The notes: generated from the sequence alone by a model not told the origin. A stretch of 64,000 nt of DNA from Xiphydria camelus (GCA_963678675.1 OY783191.1:17451096-17515095), one strand, 5' to 3'; shown: positions 8,823-24,200, counted from the stretch's first letter. A program made the numbers and translations.

Positions 8823-9830
8823 TCAGCAGTATTCTTCATCCTCATGTACTATATCGGCTAAGTTAACTACTTCTGGATCATCTCCATCTTCAAACTCATC
8901 TGGATGAAAGCTTTCCATAACGTCGGTTAATTCATGCGGCAACGGATCCCTTTTAATCCAATAAAACTTCAGTTGTCCATTCTCCAACTTCCAGCCATGT
9001 CCCACTGGAGTTGGTAGTATGGATTTAGCGACATGTGCATTGTTCCATATATAGCACTGGTAGTTTGCACGACTGATGTGCTTTTCAAGTGAAGCTTTAC
9101 AAAGAGGTAGTAGACTCAATTCGACACCTTGTGTATTTGGCAATGCAAATATGATTGTAGGAGAGTATTTTTGTGTGAACAAATCGTACCCCGTAGCTTA
9201 TTTATATCTGTGTATCCCTTATCACTGTACAAGCAACAGCCGAATTCCTCTAGGCCTGTCAGTAACATGTCTGTAATTGTAAGTGATGATCCTAATGATC
9301 TAAGGATAGGCACGAATTTCGAAAACTTCCAATTTAGATTTTACTGACAACTTTACATGACGAACAAATGAACTGGTAGTGTCGTATCCTAATAATGCAT
9401 GCATATTCAACATAGCATGGCTCTTTGCTACACCTAAATCCAGAGAAATGATGGTGACATTAATGACCCTTCGTTTGTTTCTAGTTCCTGTATCAAACAG
9501 TAACACGTTTCCAATTTCGTTGGCGTAACCTAATAACAACATAAAAACATCTGTGTCTGGTGATCTAATTCTGATAGGCAAATTGTCTTGACAGGATTGA
9601 GAAGCATGAAAGCAATGTAATGTAATTTTAGTATCCGCCTCCTCTTGTGAAGAGCATAGCTCTTCTTGTATCGTATAATTCACAGTTGAACCGTCTTCGC
9701 TAGTAAACAACATGCACTGATCATTATGTGTGTGATGAGTAAAGATTTCTACCACGAAAATAGTGGGCATATATGTCTTGTTTCCATTCATTATGTAGAA
9801 GGTTGACAAGATGTTCCTTGTTTTTGCCAT
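8823..9830 (-). pseudogene. decayed invertebrate transposon-associated protein with EEADTK/SPDTDV motifs
   Basis: Three overlapping minus-strand frames (9300-9830, 9116-9313, 8823-9182) join into one protein trace. From the N-terminal side they show SSQEEADTKITLHC, then SPDTDVFMLLL, then a C-terminal SLEKHISRANYQCYIW and GWK...LPHEL region. I recall this as a widely duplicated invertebrate protein family with an acidic, PIN-nuclease-like core that spreads with mobile elements; its exact superfamily name I cannot fix. At least two frameshifts (near 9300-9313 and 9130-9182) break it, though the stop codon (8823-8825) and acidic tail EDEEYC remain. The LTR element inserted just downstream of its 3' end. 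Confidence 0.6.
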
Positions 9831-9980
9831 TACTGAGGAATTTTTTCCAATCCCGAGGAATTTTTTTCTTAGGTATCTCCACGGCCCCTTCTTAGTCCCT
9901 CAATGTTTTAATACAGTCTGTCAAGTAAGAGCGTGGTCGTGTTAATTTATAAAAAAATTTATTTGATAAACCTTTCATCT

Positions 9981-10464
9981 ATATACAGGGTGTTCATTTT
10001 AAAACTTACCACCCACGTTATCTGCGTAAAGAGACATATTTCTGAAAATCGCCGAGACACGTCAACAAAATTATTGAGGGGGAACATTTTTTATAAAAAT
10101 TCGACACCCCCCCCCCCCTCAACCACCTGACTCCGGGGGCGGTAACCCCAATATTCTTAAATGGAACAGGGGGTCGAGTGATACCTCATTTTAACGTCAA
10201 ATTTGAAAAGTAGGACGTCAAAATGTACACAATTAAAAGCCCTTTAAAATGAAGTATCACTCGACCCCCTGTTCCATTTAAGAATATTGGGGTTACCGCC
10301 CCCGGAGTCAGGTGGTTGAGGGGGGGGGGGGGGGGGGGCGTCGAATTTTTATAAAAAATGTTCCCCCTCAATAATTTTGTTGACGTGTCTCGGCGATTTT
10401 CAGAAATATGTCTCTTTACGCAGATAACGTGGGTGGTAAGTTTTAAAATGAACACCCTGTATAT
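9981..10464. mobile_element. foldback MITE with ATATACAGGGTGTTC ends
   Basis: Arms 9981-10194 and 10244-10464 are near-perfect inverted copies with a loop of about 50 nt. They begin ATATACAGGGTGTTCATTTT and end with its complement. A C-run in one arm pairs with a G-run in the other; their lengths differ. The open frames in both arms are mirror images, not a conserved protein. Confidence 0.85.
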
Positions 10465-11340
10465 AAAAATGAATGTTTGTCTGTCTGTCTGTATGTCTCT
10501 TATGCCTTCCTAAACCGTTCATCCGATTACGATGAAATTTTGGGAAATGGTTGGACGCATGCCCGCGATGGTTTCTGAGTTAGTAAATCTTATACCGGGT
10601 GTTCAAAAAGTCCCGGTACGGCCGATTATCTCAACGGGAAAACATTTTAGAGAAAAATGTTTAATACAAAACTTTAAGGATTTTCCCTTGGCTACCCAGT
10701 GGTCGTATTGGATTTGACCTTGACCGTGACCTTTAAGGTAATATCAAATGCCTTCCTAAACCGTTCATCCGGTTGCGATGAAACTTTGAGGAATGGTTGG
10801 ACGCATGCCCGCGAAGGTTTCTGAGTTAATAAATCTTATATAGGGTGTTCAAAAAGTACCGGTACTGATGATTATTATGCCTTCCTAAACCGTTCATCCG
10901 ATTGCGATGAAGCTTTGAGGAATGGTTGGACGCATGCCCGCAAAGGTTTCTGAGTTAGTAAATCGTATACAAGGTGTTCAAAAAGTAGCGGTACGGATGA
11001 TTATTATGCCTTCCTAAACCGTTCATCCGATTGCGATGAAACTTTGGGGAATGGTTGGACGCATGCCCGCGAAGGTCTCTGAGTTAGTAAATCGTATACA
11101 GGGTGTTCGAAAAGTACCGGTACGGATGATTATTATGCCTTCCTAAACCGTTCATCCGATTGCGATGAAACTTTGGGGAATGGTTGGACACATGCTCGCG
11201 AAGGTTTCTGAGTTAGTAAATCTTATACAGGGTGTTCAAAAAGTCCAGGCACAGCTGATTATCTCAGCGAAAAATCGTTTTAGAGAAAAACGTTTAATAT
11301 AAAACTTTTAGGATTTTTCCCTGGCTACCCAATGGTCATA
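10465..11340 (+). repeat. 129-bp tandem repeats, probably Helitron-associated
   Basis: The phrase atgccttcctaaaccgttca recurs at about 10502, 10748, 10877, 11006 and 11135; the last four are spaced exactly 129 nt apart. Each unit ends with a TATACAGGGTGTTCAAAAAGT-like junction. A TCTG/TGTC-rich lead-in lies at 10475-10500. Repeats of this style, mixed with ttgaccttgacc words, commonly accompany insect Helitrons, and a Helitron helicase tail follows. Confidence 0.7.
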
Positions 11341-11667
11341 TTGGATTTGACATTGACAATGACCTTCTAGGTAAAATTGATTTTTTAAAATCCGAACCTC
11401 TATTTTATATACCGGAAATGAAAAAAGCGGGAAATTTCACGTTCAAATATGTCCTTGACCATTATTTCCATGTGACCTTTATGGTCAGCGGAGGTCAAAT
11501 TGAGGTCAAGCACAGTTCGGCTTCGTACCATGAAAGCTATGGGCCCTATACAAATTCTTTTTGATAGTAGGATTTAGGATTTTTTAGTGGCTGTACAATG
11601 GTGATATTGTATTTGACCTTGACCATGACCTTCATTTGGAATCTCTTACATCTAACATAATATTCCA

Positions 11668-11989
11668 AATCAGTTACACGAAAAATCCCTTAGTGCCAAC
11701 CAAATTTAATCGAGGTAACAATCATCACTGGCAAATTCAAAGGCGAAGACGTCCTCATTCACGCATACCTATGATTTCCAACGATTTAACATTCGAATTC
11801 AAGCGGCTCCAGTTCCCTTTGCGTCTTGCTTTTGCTATTACCATCAACAAAGCACAAGGTCAATGGTTGACAATTGCTGGCTTAAATTTGGAAAATTCAT
11901 GTTTTTCACAGGGCCAATTGTATGTGGCTTGCTCCAGAGTTGGCATACCGAAAAATTTACACGTTTTTACTCCAAATAAAAAAATATAA
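11668..11989 (+). pseudogene. Helitron Rep-helicase, C-terminal helicase remnant
   Basis: One open frame ends at 11989 with the last motifs of a PIF1-like helicase as found in Helitrons: DLTFEFKRLQFPLRLAFAIT, INKAQGQ (motif V) and GQLYVACSRVG (motif VI). The Rep nuclease and most of the helicase are missing, so this is a truncated copy. The upstream 129-bp repeats probably belong to the same or a related Helitron. No CTRR hairpin end could be placed with confidence. Confidence 0.8.
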
Positions 11990-12202
11990 AACTGTCTATC
12001 CGCTGGCCTTAAGATAAATTAATAAAAGAAATATACTTTCCAATTTAAATTAAATACATGTGTTTTTTTGGCATATCGATTGATTGTCTGTTCTATTGAG
12101 ATGTCAATAGAATTTCTAGAACTTGGAACTTGTGATCTACAGACGCTATTAAGGGGTATGAATCGACCTTCCGAATTCCGTCGCTCAGTGCGATGGAACA
12201 CT

Positions 12203-12328
12203 GTGGTTTTCCACGTTTTTCCAGGATATGCTGTAATTGACAAGAGGCAAACAACTGAAACCTTAAACTACATGGCAATACCAACAAAAAAATATGTGAG
12301 TCACAAATTCCCACGGGGGGGGGGGGGG
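12203..12328 (-). repeat. dispersed repeat, copy 2 (inverted relative to 1249-1370)
   Basis: Reverse complement of the repeat at 1249-1370, ending in a G-run (12316-12328). Similarity is confined to about 120 nt. Confidence 0.65.
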
Positions 12329-13461
12329 AGAGGGGAGTATACACGAGCCTTCGCTCTGTGTTTTCACTACAAAAAATATTTTTTATAAGAATGCGCTTGG
12401 AAGAAACAATTTCACACACTCCAGGGAACTAACTAAAAGGGCATACGGGGATTATGATATGGATCATCGATGACTGGTTTCTTTCTTTCCTCCTCAGTAG
12501 AAATCCGACTCTGCGTCGCCTCATGAGCGGTGGAATGGGACACGGTCGAGAGCGTTGACAAGTGAGGCAGGGTGGAGAGTGCTAGAGTGTGTATTTCGTT
12601 AGGCCGGGTGTCCACCGGATTGGGCCGACCAGAATCGGGCCGATCGCTGAGCACTTGGGTATACCAATAGGTTCGTTCGCAGAGCAGTCACAAATCGTTG
12701 GCAACTGATCGACGCATGCGCAGTTCGTTAAAAGCGTTCGCACAGGAGCAAACCCAAACTGCTGATCGAAAATTAGGTGTTCGTACAGAAAAAATCAGGA
12801 GTTGGAACCCGATTTCCAACCGTCAGAATAATCCGTTGACTCACCAAATTTCTGGTTTGGAGTCTGCGCAGTGCGTGCTCCTTGTTTGTGTTTGTGTCTA
12901 ACCTCAACTTTATGCATTTTCTTCACAGATCTATATTGTGCATCGGTTGACGGTTTTATGATAGTAACAGTTCACGTTATGTGAAAAATTTCACGTGTAA
13001 AATTGCATGAATAGGGTAAACCATCCAGTTATTGGACACTTTGCAGTTATTGGATAGTCTGATTTAAATTTAAAAAAAACAAGATTTCTAGTTTTTACTT
13101 AAATAAATATTATCAAAAACCGTACCTGGCTTATTAATTCTTGACTGTCCAATAACTAAGTTTTTGACTTTGTCTGCATATCTCGGTGTCGTTCGCGGGT
13201 CGTTATCATAATTCAGAGCGATCTCAAAACAAAGGAAATAAAAAATATTGTACTTCTCGAGGCGTTGCAATAAAGTTTTCATTGAACACCTATACAATTG
13301 ATTTTTTTTTTCTGCAGTTACTTCTACTCCGGGCCATCGACCGAATACCCGACGCACGCCGATTCCGTCAACGCGAGCTCCTCCTTACCGTATGTCCCGG
13401 GCAGAACCGCACAGTTGCAGGGACCTTGAAATTTACCATCGGCCGGGCTTGGTCGGTACTC
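12329..13461. other. no gene recognised
   Basis: Mixed sequence within the presumed TTBK intron. Short open frames lack family motifs. It includes a repeated ccagttattgga/cagttattgga pair near 13023-13055 and an inverted partner near 13146, suggesting another small element. Confidence 0.35.
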
Positions 13462-13672
13462 GAGTCATTTTTTACCGGTAGTCGAGTTGGTAGTTAGAGT
13501 TGGTGTCAATTCGGGAGATCGAAGCGTCTAATCTCAAAATCGTAAATTTGTGAATTATGGTGAGTAATTTCCATTATTCACAAATTCACGATATCGAGGT
13601 TAGATGCTTCGATCTCCCGAATTGACACCAACTCTAACTACCGACTCGACTTCTACCGGTAAAAAATGACTC
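13462..13672. mobile_element. 211-bp palindromic MITE, relative of the CCGTATGT foldbacks
   Basis: Inverted arms starting GAGTCATTTTTTACCGGTAG meet at about 13565. The interior words (gttagagttgg, attcgggagatcgaag, attATGGTGAGTAAT) recur in the giant foldback at 21150-23106 and partly in the 375-bp elements near 30-31 kb. Its own termini differ. Confidence 0.8.
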
Positions 13673-14342
13673 AAGTTCATCCTGTATCCTAAATCTTATC
13701 CTGCATCCTATTACCCTAGGCCCGTCTATCCGTTTGGCCGGCGTTTTGTCGAATTCGAGTGACGCGAAGCGTCGCGAGATAGGTCCGTTGACCGACCGCC
13801 ATCCCCTACAAACTTGGGGGAGCGCCGCGACAGCAGCGCGGGGGCGATAGCCCCCCGGGGGTTGGCGAGCGAAGCGAGCAAGGGGCGGATGCCCCCTAGT
13901 CAAGATATAAAACAATATCTCGAAAATAAAAATTTTGAAATATTGATGCCTGCTTTGAAAGGGAAACGCAAGCAATTAACTACTCAAGAATCTAACCAAT
14001 CTCGTTTTGTGACTAAAATTCGCTGGGTGGTTGAATCTGTTCACGGCATTCTCAAACAAAAATATCGTCTTCTAGATCACAAAATCGACAACAAACTGAT
14101 ACCTCAAGTTGGAGTTTATTTTAGAATTGCATCATTTTTGAATAACTCGTACGGCAAAAGACTACAATCTGATGTAGAATACAGATGAAATTTTAGAAAG
14201 AATGCACAGTCTGAATGGCACGGAAAATGACCTAGCTACTGAGGCAGAGACGAAAGGTTGGATCCGGCGAAAGGTTCCTTTCAAAACTATCACTTCTGAC
14301 GAAATCCTTGACTTTCCAGAAATGACCGAAAAAGTAATGAAA

Positions 14343-14570
14343 ATTCTTTTTTCCTCACTCATGCCCATTTCGAGGCCTTTTCCAGCCTATTTTTAGACCG
14401 TAATATGGCGTGTTTAACGCGTGACACCGACCGGAAGTCCGCAGGCTGTCAAAGGATTGCTTAGTCCAAAGTGGGTCCTTTTTCCAAACTGATAAACGCA
14501 ACGTGAAATGAGCCGTGTATACTTATGTTTGTTTTGTTTTGAGAAATGAGCATTCGTGAGAAAAGGTAGT
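14343..14570. mobile_element. MITE inserted in the DDE transposase relic
   Basis: Imperfect inverted ends CTCACTCATGCCCATTTC (about 14355-14372) and GAAATGAGCATTCGTGAG (about 14543-14560) bound most of the insertion that splits the transposase frame after KILF. Exact ends are uncertain. Confidence 0.45.
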
Positions 14571-14574
14571 ATAA

Positions 14575-14708
14575 TGTCATTCGGCTGAAATCCTCGAATT
14601 TTTAAGACTGTGTTTAGGTCGTAGCACGAGACATGGTGCTCACCATGCCTCGTGTTACGACCTAATTAAACAAAGTCTGAAAAAACCTCGGATTACCGCC
14701 TAATGACA
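14575..14708. mobile_element. 134-bp palindromic MITE
   Basis: TGTCATTCGGCTGAAATCC at the left pairs with ggattaccgcctaatgaca at the right; the arms meet near 14643 at a tgctcaccatg centre. It lies beside the preceding MITE within the same disrupted transposase. Confidence 0.75.
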
Positions 14709-15110
14709 TAAGATACTATTACTGGATCATATCAACTTTCCCAAGCTGTACCTATCGTATTTAGCCGAAATGATGGATAAAGATGGAAAAGTTTTCGAAT
14801 ATGTGATGGCTGAACCAAATGTGCTCAAATTCAAAGTACCACCACGACATATTTCTCGGACGTCATATAGAAGCTTCATTAGGTACAAACCTAACAGAGT
14901 ATCGGGATTTCTGGCATAATAAACTATGCATGTGAAGGTGCTAACGGCAGAAGAACAGTTAGCTGCTGTTCTCACGTTGCTGCTACTGTGTACTATTTAT
15001 AGAATGCAAGATACTTATCAAAAATTATTCGACCAGCTGAAATACTCAATAAAATGTTCATGGGAAATGGAATCGTTCCCGTAGTAGACGAAAATAGTGA
15101 CGAGGATTAA

Positions 15111-19654
<4,544 letters not shown>

Positions 19655-19711
19655 CACTTTCCACCGTTCCTTGACTACATGGCCAGGTTGCAGCAAATCC
19701 TCGCTCGTCAT
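19655..19711 (-). CDS. Asator: Tau-tubulin kinase (TTBK/Asator), first coding exon
   Basis: The ATG at 19711-19709 opens MTSEDLLQPGHVVKERWKV, the conserved N terminus of insect Asator, 19 codons to a phase-0 donor GTG|GTAAGC. Splicing to 19007 gives [15 protein letters not shown], a correct kinase start. The frame stays open upstream to an ATG near 19900, but that extension (Ser/Asn/His-rich) is not one I recognise and is probably 5' UTR. A possible acceptor, ttttcag near 19789, would make 19712-19788 the UTR part of this exon. Confidence 0.9.
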
Positions 19712-20621
19712 GATTATGTTGTTGTTTTGATCTGTGCTCTCGTCACCTACATGCTTTGACGCCAACTTTTCAGGGTGATCCGAATACCTGAAAAGTTGAA
19801 CCAACCCCTTACTATCAAAGATACCATCGTGCAGAGAATAACGCGCTCTCGGAGACACGCAGTGTAGCGACAGAATTCCTGGCGAGATCTCGCGCATCAA
19901 CGCTAAGTGACACGCCCTACGACAACCCGCACACTAGGTTTTTAACTTGGTCTCACGATAAAATTGTTCAATACGCGCCCCGCGTTAGGCAGCCATGATT
20001 GCGTGCAAGTAAAGGGTGCAGCCAGTACAGCGGGCGCCTTCAAATCCCTACCCCTTGCAACCGCCCAACAGAACGGATCACCAGCAATGAATGAAATCGT
20101 TCTCGTTTCTCCTAATTACGTAGCGGTGTATCTCTGATTCTCATCACGAGATTACTCAGACACGTCCTCCATTAATCGCCGTACGACTTTGCATCGAACG
20201 TTAACGTGACCGCCTCCTACCAACTCGCACGCGCACGCAAACCGGTCCAAATATAATGACATTTTATTTTTACTAACAATGTCGTCTGCTAGGCGCTGAC
20301 GGAAAGCACTTGCCTCCGGTACTCTACCTCACGCTCTTGGCGTTTCCTCGAACGGACTTGCTATTCGATTATCTATAACGCACTTGCATTTCCCGATAAA
20401 TCGTCCCGTGTCTTTTCACATTCACGATTTTCACTCCTACTGCACTACAAGGGTGAAATGTTCCTGAAAACTGCACGAAATTCCATCAAATGCCGACACT
20501 GCGGCCATTATCGCACGGAATTTCATTGGCGGTTTCTCCGTACGATGGCGTCATCTTCATACGATCGATGACTCTTTCGAGACATCGAAAAGCTCTCGAA
20601 CGAGTAACGAAAGCGAGCATG
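19712..20621 (-). promoter_or_regulatory. TTBK 5' UTR and probable promoter-proximal region
   Basis: About 900 nt between the TTBK start codon and the next transposon. It is less AT-rich than the introns and carries no transposon signature. I infer it holds the 5' UTR and possibly a promoter; no TATA box or initiator can be assigned with confidence. Confidence 0.4.
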
Positions 20622-20812
20622 AGGTTGGCTGGGCAAAACTGAAGCAGATGGCGCCACTGAGCCAAACACCCGCGGGCAAATTTAAACGGTTATAATATAT
20701 TATTATTAATGCTGCACTAATGTGACTGGTAAAAAAATTTGTAAAAATGAATTACAAAATAAAATTCAAATACAATCCCCATATGTACTATAAATATACA
20801 TATTTAATTAAA

Positions 20813-21109
20813 TCAGAAATGTTCAGAAATTGGTTGACAGTACTGCATTCCCATACTTCGGAATGGGAATACAGTACTGTCAGCCAATTTATGAACACGC
20901 TCTAAATAATTTTTATTTTTACCTGCATCACCGCTAAAAGTTATGAATTGATCAGGAGTAAAATGAACTTCGCATAATCCTTTTCTATGATGAGGTGCAC
21001 ATTTTAAGAAATCGAGCCACTTTTGACGAATATCTTTCGATTTTTTTACAGAAGGAACCATGAACCTTGATTTATTTTTACAACTCGGTACTGCACACGA
21101 AAAAACCAT
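20813..21109 (-). CDS. THAP zinc-finger domain protein (transposon-encoded fragment)
   Basis: Starts MVFSCAVPSCKNKS at 21109 and runs 98 aa. It contains the C2CH THAP signature: C-x4-C, a long spacer with the W of RQKWLDFLK, then C-x2-H in LCEVHFTPDQF. THAP domains bind DNA, here probably the element's own ends. The frame has no internal stop. It ends soon after PFRSMG, so only the binding domain remains. The paralogue at 54643 has a one-base deletion, making this the better-preserved copy. Confidence 0.75.
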   Translation of the reverse strand: MVFSCAVPSCKNKSRFMVPSVKKSKDIRQKWLDFLKCAPHHRKGLCEVHFTPDQFITFSGDAGKNKNYLERVHKLADSTVFPFRSMGMQYCQPISEHF

Positions 21110-21737
21110 TTTATATTAAATTTTTTATTTCAATTCACTTCACTACATACCGTATGTCCAATGGCTAGTCGAGCAGGTGCAGCGACTTGAATTTTCCTGA
21201 AACTTGACTTCGGCAGTGTTTTAGTTAAAGGTGGCTTTGGAAGATGGCGCGCATACGAGCGAAACGTTTGAAATATCTAATTTCCCGATAGGTAAAAGCG
21301 GGAGGTAGATAAATGCGGGAGATCGAAGTGTAACCTCAAAATTGTGAATGCTGGAATAATGGTGAGTAATTGTTTGAAACTATAAGACATAATAATTCGG
21401 GTTTTTTTCGATGTTCAACTAAATAACACGACTGATACCTAATTGCAGAGAGAAGCGACTGGCAGTCGTGGAGGAAGGGACTACCGTCAACGTGATCCTC
21501 GTCAGAGTGGTCGAGCTCTGCCTCGGCGACGAAAGGTGCAATTAAAATGAAATGAAAGCCTGAGTCAAGGTGAAAATTGGAAGGCGTGGAAAGAAAACGC
21601 GGTAGAGTCGCCAACAGAAGGAGTGAGTAAAGTGCGAAAGAAAAGTGCAGTGGCGCCGAAAAACGTCGCATGTAGAAGACAGTGACGAACAGCAGCAGCA
21701 GCTGGTCGACACTGCTCAACTCCGCACCAGCTCCTGA

Positions 21738-21947
21738 ATGATATCTCGCCGATCGCGATACGCGGCAGCTCCTGTGGACAACGATTCCAGACACTCGAGT
21801 CGTAGTCGCAGCAAGGACAGCAGCAGCAGCAGCGTCGACGCCAGGGCCACCGTTGGAAAGCGAAGGCAATCCAAGACCGACTCGGATAGCTGTAAGAGAA
21901 AGACACATCGGCGGAAACATAAAATATCGAAGCAAGACTTGCAATGA
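21738..21947 (+). other. RS-rich open frame in left arm of giant foldback
   Basis: Encodes 69 aa with SRHSSRSRSKDSSSSSVDAR and a Lys/Arg-rich tail KRKTHRRKHK, the composition of an SR-protein-like region. The right arm holds the same frame on the other strand (22308-22517) with one residue difference seen (A or G after SVD). Upstream at 21360-21446 an ATG is followed directly by gtgagtaat and later ctaattgcag, resembling an intron. May be captured host coding sequence; expression unknown. Confidence 0.35.
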
Positions 21948-22307
21948 GAGTGTGGTAAGAGGAAGAACAAAAATGACAGAGCCAAGGCGACGAGACGGAG
22001 GAGGAAGTCGTCACCACGAAGGGTTCCTTAGCTGTCACTACCACCGCCAACACTGCTTCTTCCTTTTTCAGTGAGGCTCCCGTTCTTCTCCACCGTTCAC
22101 ACTCCTGACGTGATGCCGCTGTCGGGTGTCACAGGAATTCGGCATGATTTACGACTGGGTGTAGACGGCCTGTTCTCTGGAACTGTTCGCACGGTGCTAG
22201 TACTGCTACCGTTTCAGGAACCCTTCGTGGTGACGACTTCTTCCTGACTTCCTCCTCCGTCTCGTCGCCTTGTCTCTGTCATTTTTCTTCTTCCTCTTAC
22301 CACACTC

Positions 22308-22517
22308 TCATTGCAAGTCTTGCTTCGATATTTTATGTTTCCGCCGATGTGTCTTTCTCTTACAGCTATCCGAGTCGGTCTTGGATTGCCTTCGCTTTCC
22401 AACGGTGGCCCTGCCGTCGACGCTGCTGCTGCTGCTGTCCTTGCTGCGACTACGACTCGAGTGTCTGGAATCGTTGTCCACAGGAGCTGCCGCGTATCGC
22501 GATCGGCGAGATATCAT
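22308..22517 (-). other. RS-rich open frame in right arm of giant foldback
   Basis: Inverted copy of the frame at 21738-21947, 69 aa. Both arms keep it open, which may reflect gene conversion or a young palindrome rather than selection. Confidence 0.35.
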
Positions 22518-23212
22518 TCAGGAGCTGGTGCGGAGTTGAGCAGTGTCGACCAGCTGCTGCTGCTGTTCGTCACTGTCTTCTACATGCGACGTTTTTCGGC
22601 GCCACTGCACTTTTCTTTCGCACTTCACTCACTCCTTCTGTTGGCGACTCTGCCGCGTTTTCTTTCCACGCCTTCCAATTTTCACCTTGACTCAGGCTTT
22701 CATTTCATTTTAATTGCACCTTTCGTCGCCGAGGCAGAGCTCGAACACTCTGACGAGGATCACGTTGACGGTAGTCCCTTCCTCCACGACTGCCAGTCGC
22801 TTCTCTCTGCAATTAGGTATCAGTCGTGTTATTTAGTTGAACATCGAAAAAAAACCCGAATTATTATGTCTTATCGTTTCAAACAATTACTCACCATTAT
22901 TCCAACATTCACAATTTTGAGGTTACACTTCGATCTCCCGCATTTATCTACCTCCCGCTTTTACCTATCGGGAAATTAGATATTTCAAACGTTTCGCTCG
23001 TATGCGCGCCATCTTCCAAAGCCACCTTTAACTAAAACACTGCCGAAGTCAAGTTTCAGGAAAATTCAGGTCGCTGCACCTGCTCGACTAGCCATTGGAC
23101 ATACGGTATAGATTCATAAATTAAGGTTATATTTTCATTCTTGACTCCTGCAATGCTTACTATAGTATAGCTATACTTTATGAAGTGGGCTGCCATATTG
23201 ATATATCGATAC

Positions 23213-23369
23213 CATCGATACCTTACTTTGAAAATTTGGTAAGTGCAATTTTTGACAAAAATGCCATTTATAGCTTACTGTTTTCAGATTTTAAACCTTA
23301 ACACAGTAAGTTATAAATGGCATTTTTGTCAAAAATTGCACTTCGAGGTTTTAAAAGCAAGGTATCGAT
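23213..23369. mobile_element. ATCGATACC hairpin MITE, copy 1
   Basis: ATCGATACCTTACTTTGAAA at one end pairs imperfectly with the right end ...AAGGTATCGAT. The core gcaatttttgacaaaaatgcc pairs with its complement. Relatives lie at about 53430-53580 (inside THAP copy 2) and alone at 32514-32680, so the hairpin is also a free element. Confidence 0.75.
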
Positions 23370-23550
23370 ATTTCAAATCAGGCGGTCAAAAAGGGTGTTT
23401 GGCTCGGTGGCGCCGAAGTTTACTTCCTCGACCACCAGCCAACCTAATTGCCGGAAAGAACTTAACGATAGACCGAAAACTCTGATATTAAGAAAAGTTT
23501 CGATGACGAAGAATAAAAAGTTCGGTTCGTTATTTCTATTGTCTCGTATA

Positions 23551-23993
23551 CCGTATGTCCACTATCAAAGCACCCATAGCAAAATTGCGAGTTTTGCATG
23601 AGCACCCCTGTGTCAGGTTGAGCACCCTCAGTGAGCACCCCCTTATCTAATGGCATCCAATGGAGAGTCAGCATGTACTGTATGTCCGCGATCATTTGAA
23701 CCATAGGAAAATTGCGAGTTTTGCATGAGCACCCCTTTGGGACTCCTCGTCCAATAGAATCACCGGAGAAGCGTGAATGCGCATGCGTAGTCATCCGCGA
23801 GTGTGGCGTCGTCAGCAAGTTCAGATCGATTATTTCGATAACCGATCTGAACTTGCTGACGACGCCACACTCGCGGATGACTACGCATGCGCATTCACGC
23901 TTCTCCGGTGATTCTATTGGACAAGGAGACCCAAAGGGGTGCTCATGCAAAACTCGCAATTTTCCTATGGTTCAAATGATCGCGGACATACGG
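23551..23993. mobile_element. FB-1 foldback (about 315 bp) with adjacent partial copy
   Basis: The full copy is 23679-23993 between TA-like ends (left end TACTGTATGTCC, a variant). Arms of about 150 nt are nearly perfect: tgcgagttttgcatgagcac, then gcatgcgtagtcatccgcga, meeting near cgattatttcgataac. A partial relative (23551-23676) begins CCGTATGTCCACTATC. The 94-aa frames on both strands are palindrome mirror images, not genes. Confidence 0.85.
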
Positions 23994-23995
23994 TA

Positions 23996-24200
23996 GTGTC
24001 ACTGACGTCACTGCGCATGCGAAATCATTCGCGGGACACCGCCGACAGGCGGATGGCGTTTGCTAGTTGTCAGTTCGGTTGGTGTGTGATTTTTTGGTTA
24101 AGGCTAAATGTCCCCGACAAATAGTATGAAATTTTTTCAATAGATGGCTGCACTGTTAGGGCAAAATTTACTTGGTAATTTATTCGGAAACGGCTGCACA
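23996..24200. other. short unassigned spacer
   Basis: About 200 nt with no element ends or coding signal recognised. Confidence 0.3.

Larger units (their letters stand above)
13903..15110 (+). pseudogene. DDE transposase C-terminal half with SWIM-like tail, interrupted by MITEs
   Basis: A frame from about 13903 to 14188 encodes SRFVTKIRWVVESVHGILKQ and IASFLNNSYGKRL, typical of the last part of DDE_Tnp_4-type (PIF/ISL2EU-like) transposases. It continues in shifted frames with ENDLATEAETKGWIRRKVPF and ILDFPEMTEKVMKILF (14218-14349). It resumes at about 14717 with ITGSYQLSQAV, then GIINYACEGANGRRTV and CCSHVAATVYYL, a SWIM-like Cys/His motif with one Cys lost, and ends with an acidic tail and TAA 15108-15110. 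Frameshifts, stops and a 367-bp insertion at 14350-14716 make it nonfunctional. The catalytic N-terminal half was not found. Confidence 0.7.
21150..23106. mobile_element. giant foldback element (CCGTATGT family), about 0.9-kb arms
   Basis: Starts CCGTATGTCCAATGGCTAG and ends with its complement, between TA dinucleotides (21148-21149 and 23107-23108). Arms of roughly 880 nt are nearly identical, with a unique loop of about 190 nt around 22128. It interrupts the THAP transposon; the uninterrupted relative near 54598 shows the target. Sequence between the ends and about 21330 is collinear with the 375-bp family at 30145-30519 (gttaaaggtggctt, gagcgaaacgt, tttcccgatag, gatcgaagtg). Confidence 0.9.
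20622..23445 (-). mobile_element. THAP-domain DNA transposon, non-autonomous, copy 1
   Basis: The ends are imperfect inverted repeats: AGGTTGGCTGG..., with GGCGCCACTGAGCCAAACACC at the left and the complement of the CACCGAGCCAAACACC version at the right. A second copy in opposite orientation lies at 53344-54898. It carries a THAP-type DNA-binding frame near the left end but no recognisable catalytic domain. A 1957-bp palindrome is inserted at a TA (21150-23106). P-type transposons carry THAP domains, but class assignment here is inference. Confidence 0.65.

Noticed and set aside
9933..10455. Pro-run peptides at the 10-kb foldback
   Set aside because: Produced by the C/G-runs of the inverted arms; mirror frames, no domain.
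10465..11260. CRISPR-like array in the 129-bp repeats
   Set aside because: Units are contiguous tandem copies without unique spacers, in a eukaryotic context beside a Helitron relic.
1249..12328. Inverted pair 1249-1370 / 12203-12328 as the ends of one large transposon
   Set aside because: Similarity stops after about 120 nt on both sides, no target duplication is seen, and the sequence between is a mix of unrelated elements.
12068..12419. Frames of about 106 aa on both strands near 12.2 kb
   Set aside because: They overlap the dispersed repeat and G-run; no family resemblance.
21336..22979. 202-aa and 222-aa mirror-image frames in the giant palindrome
   Set aside because: These are the same DNA read in two arms, with low-complexity Ser/Leu-rich antisense products of the RS-coding strand; not independent evidence of a gene.
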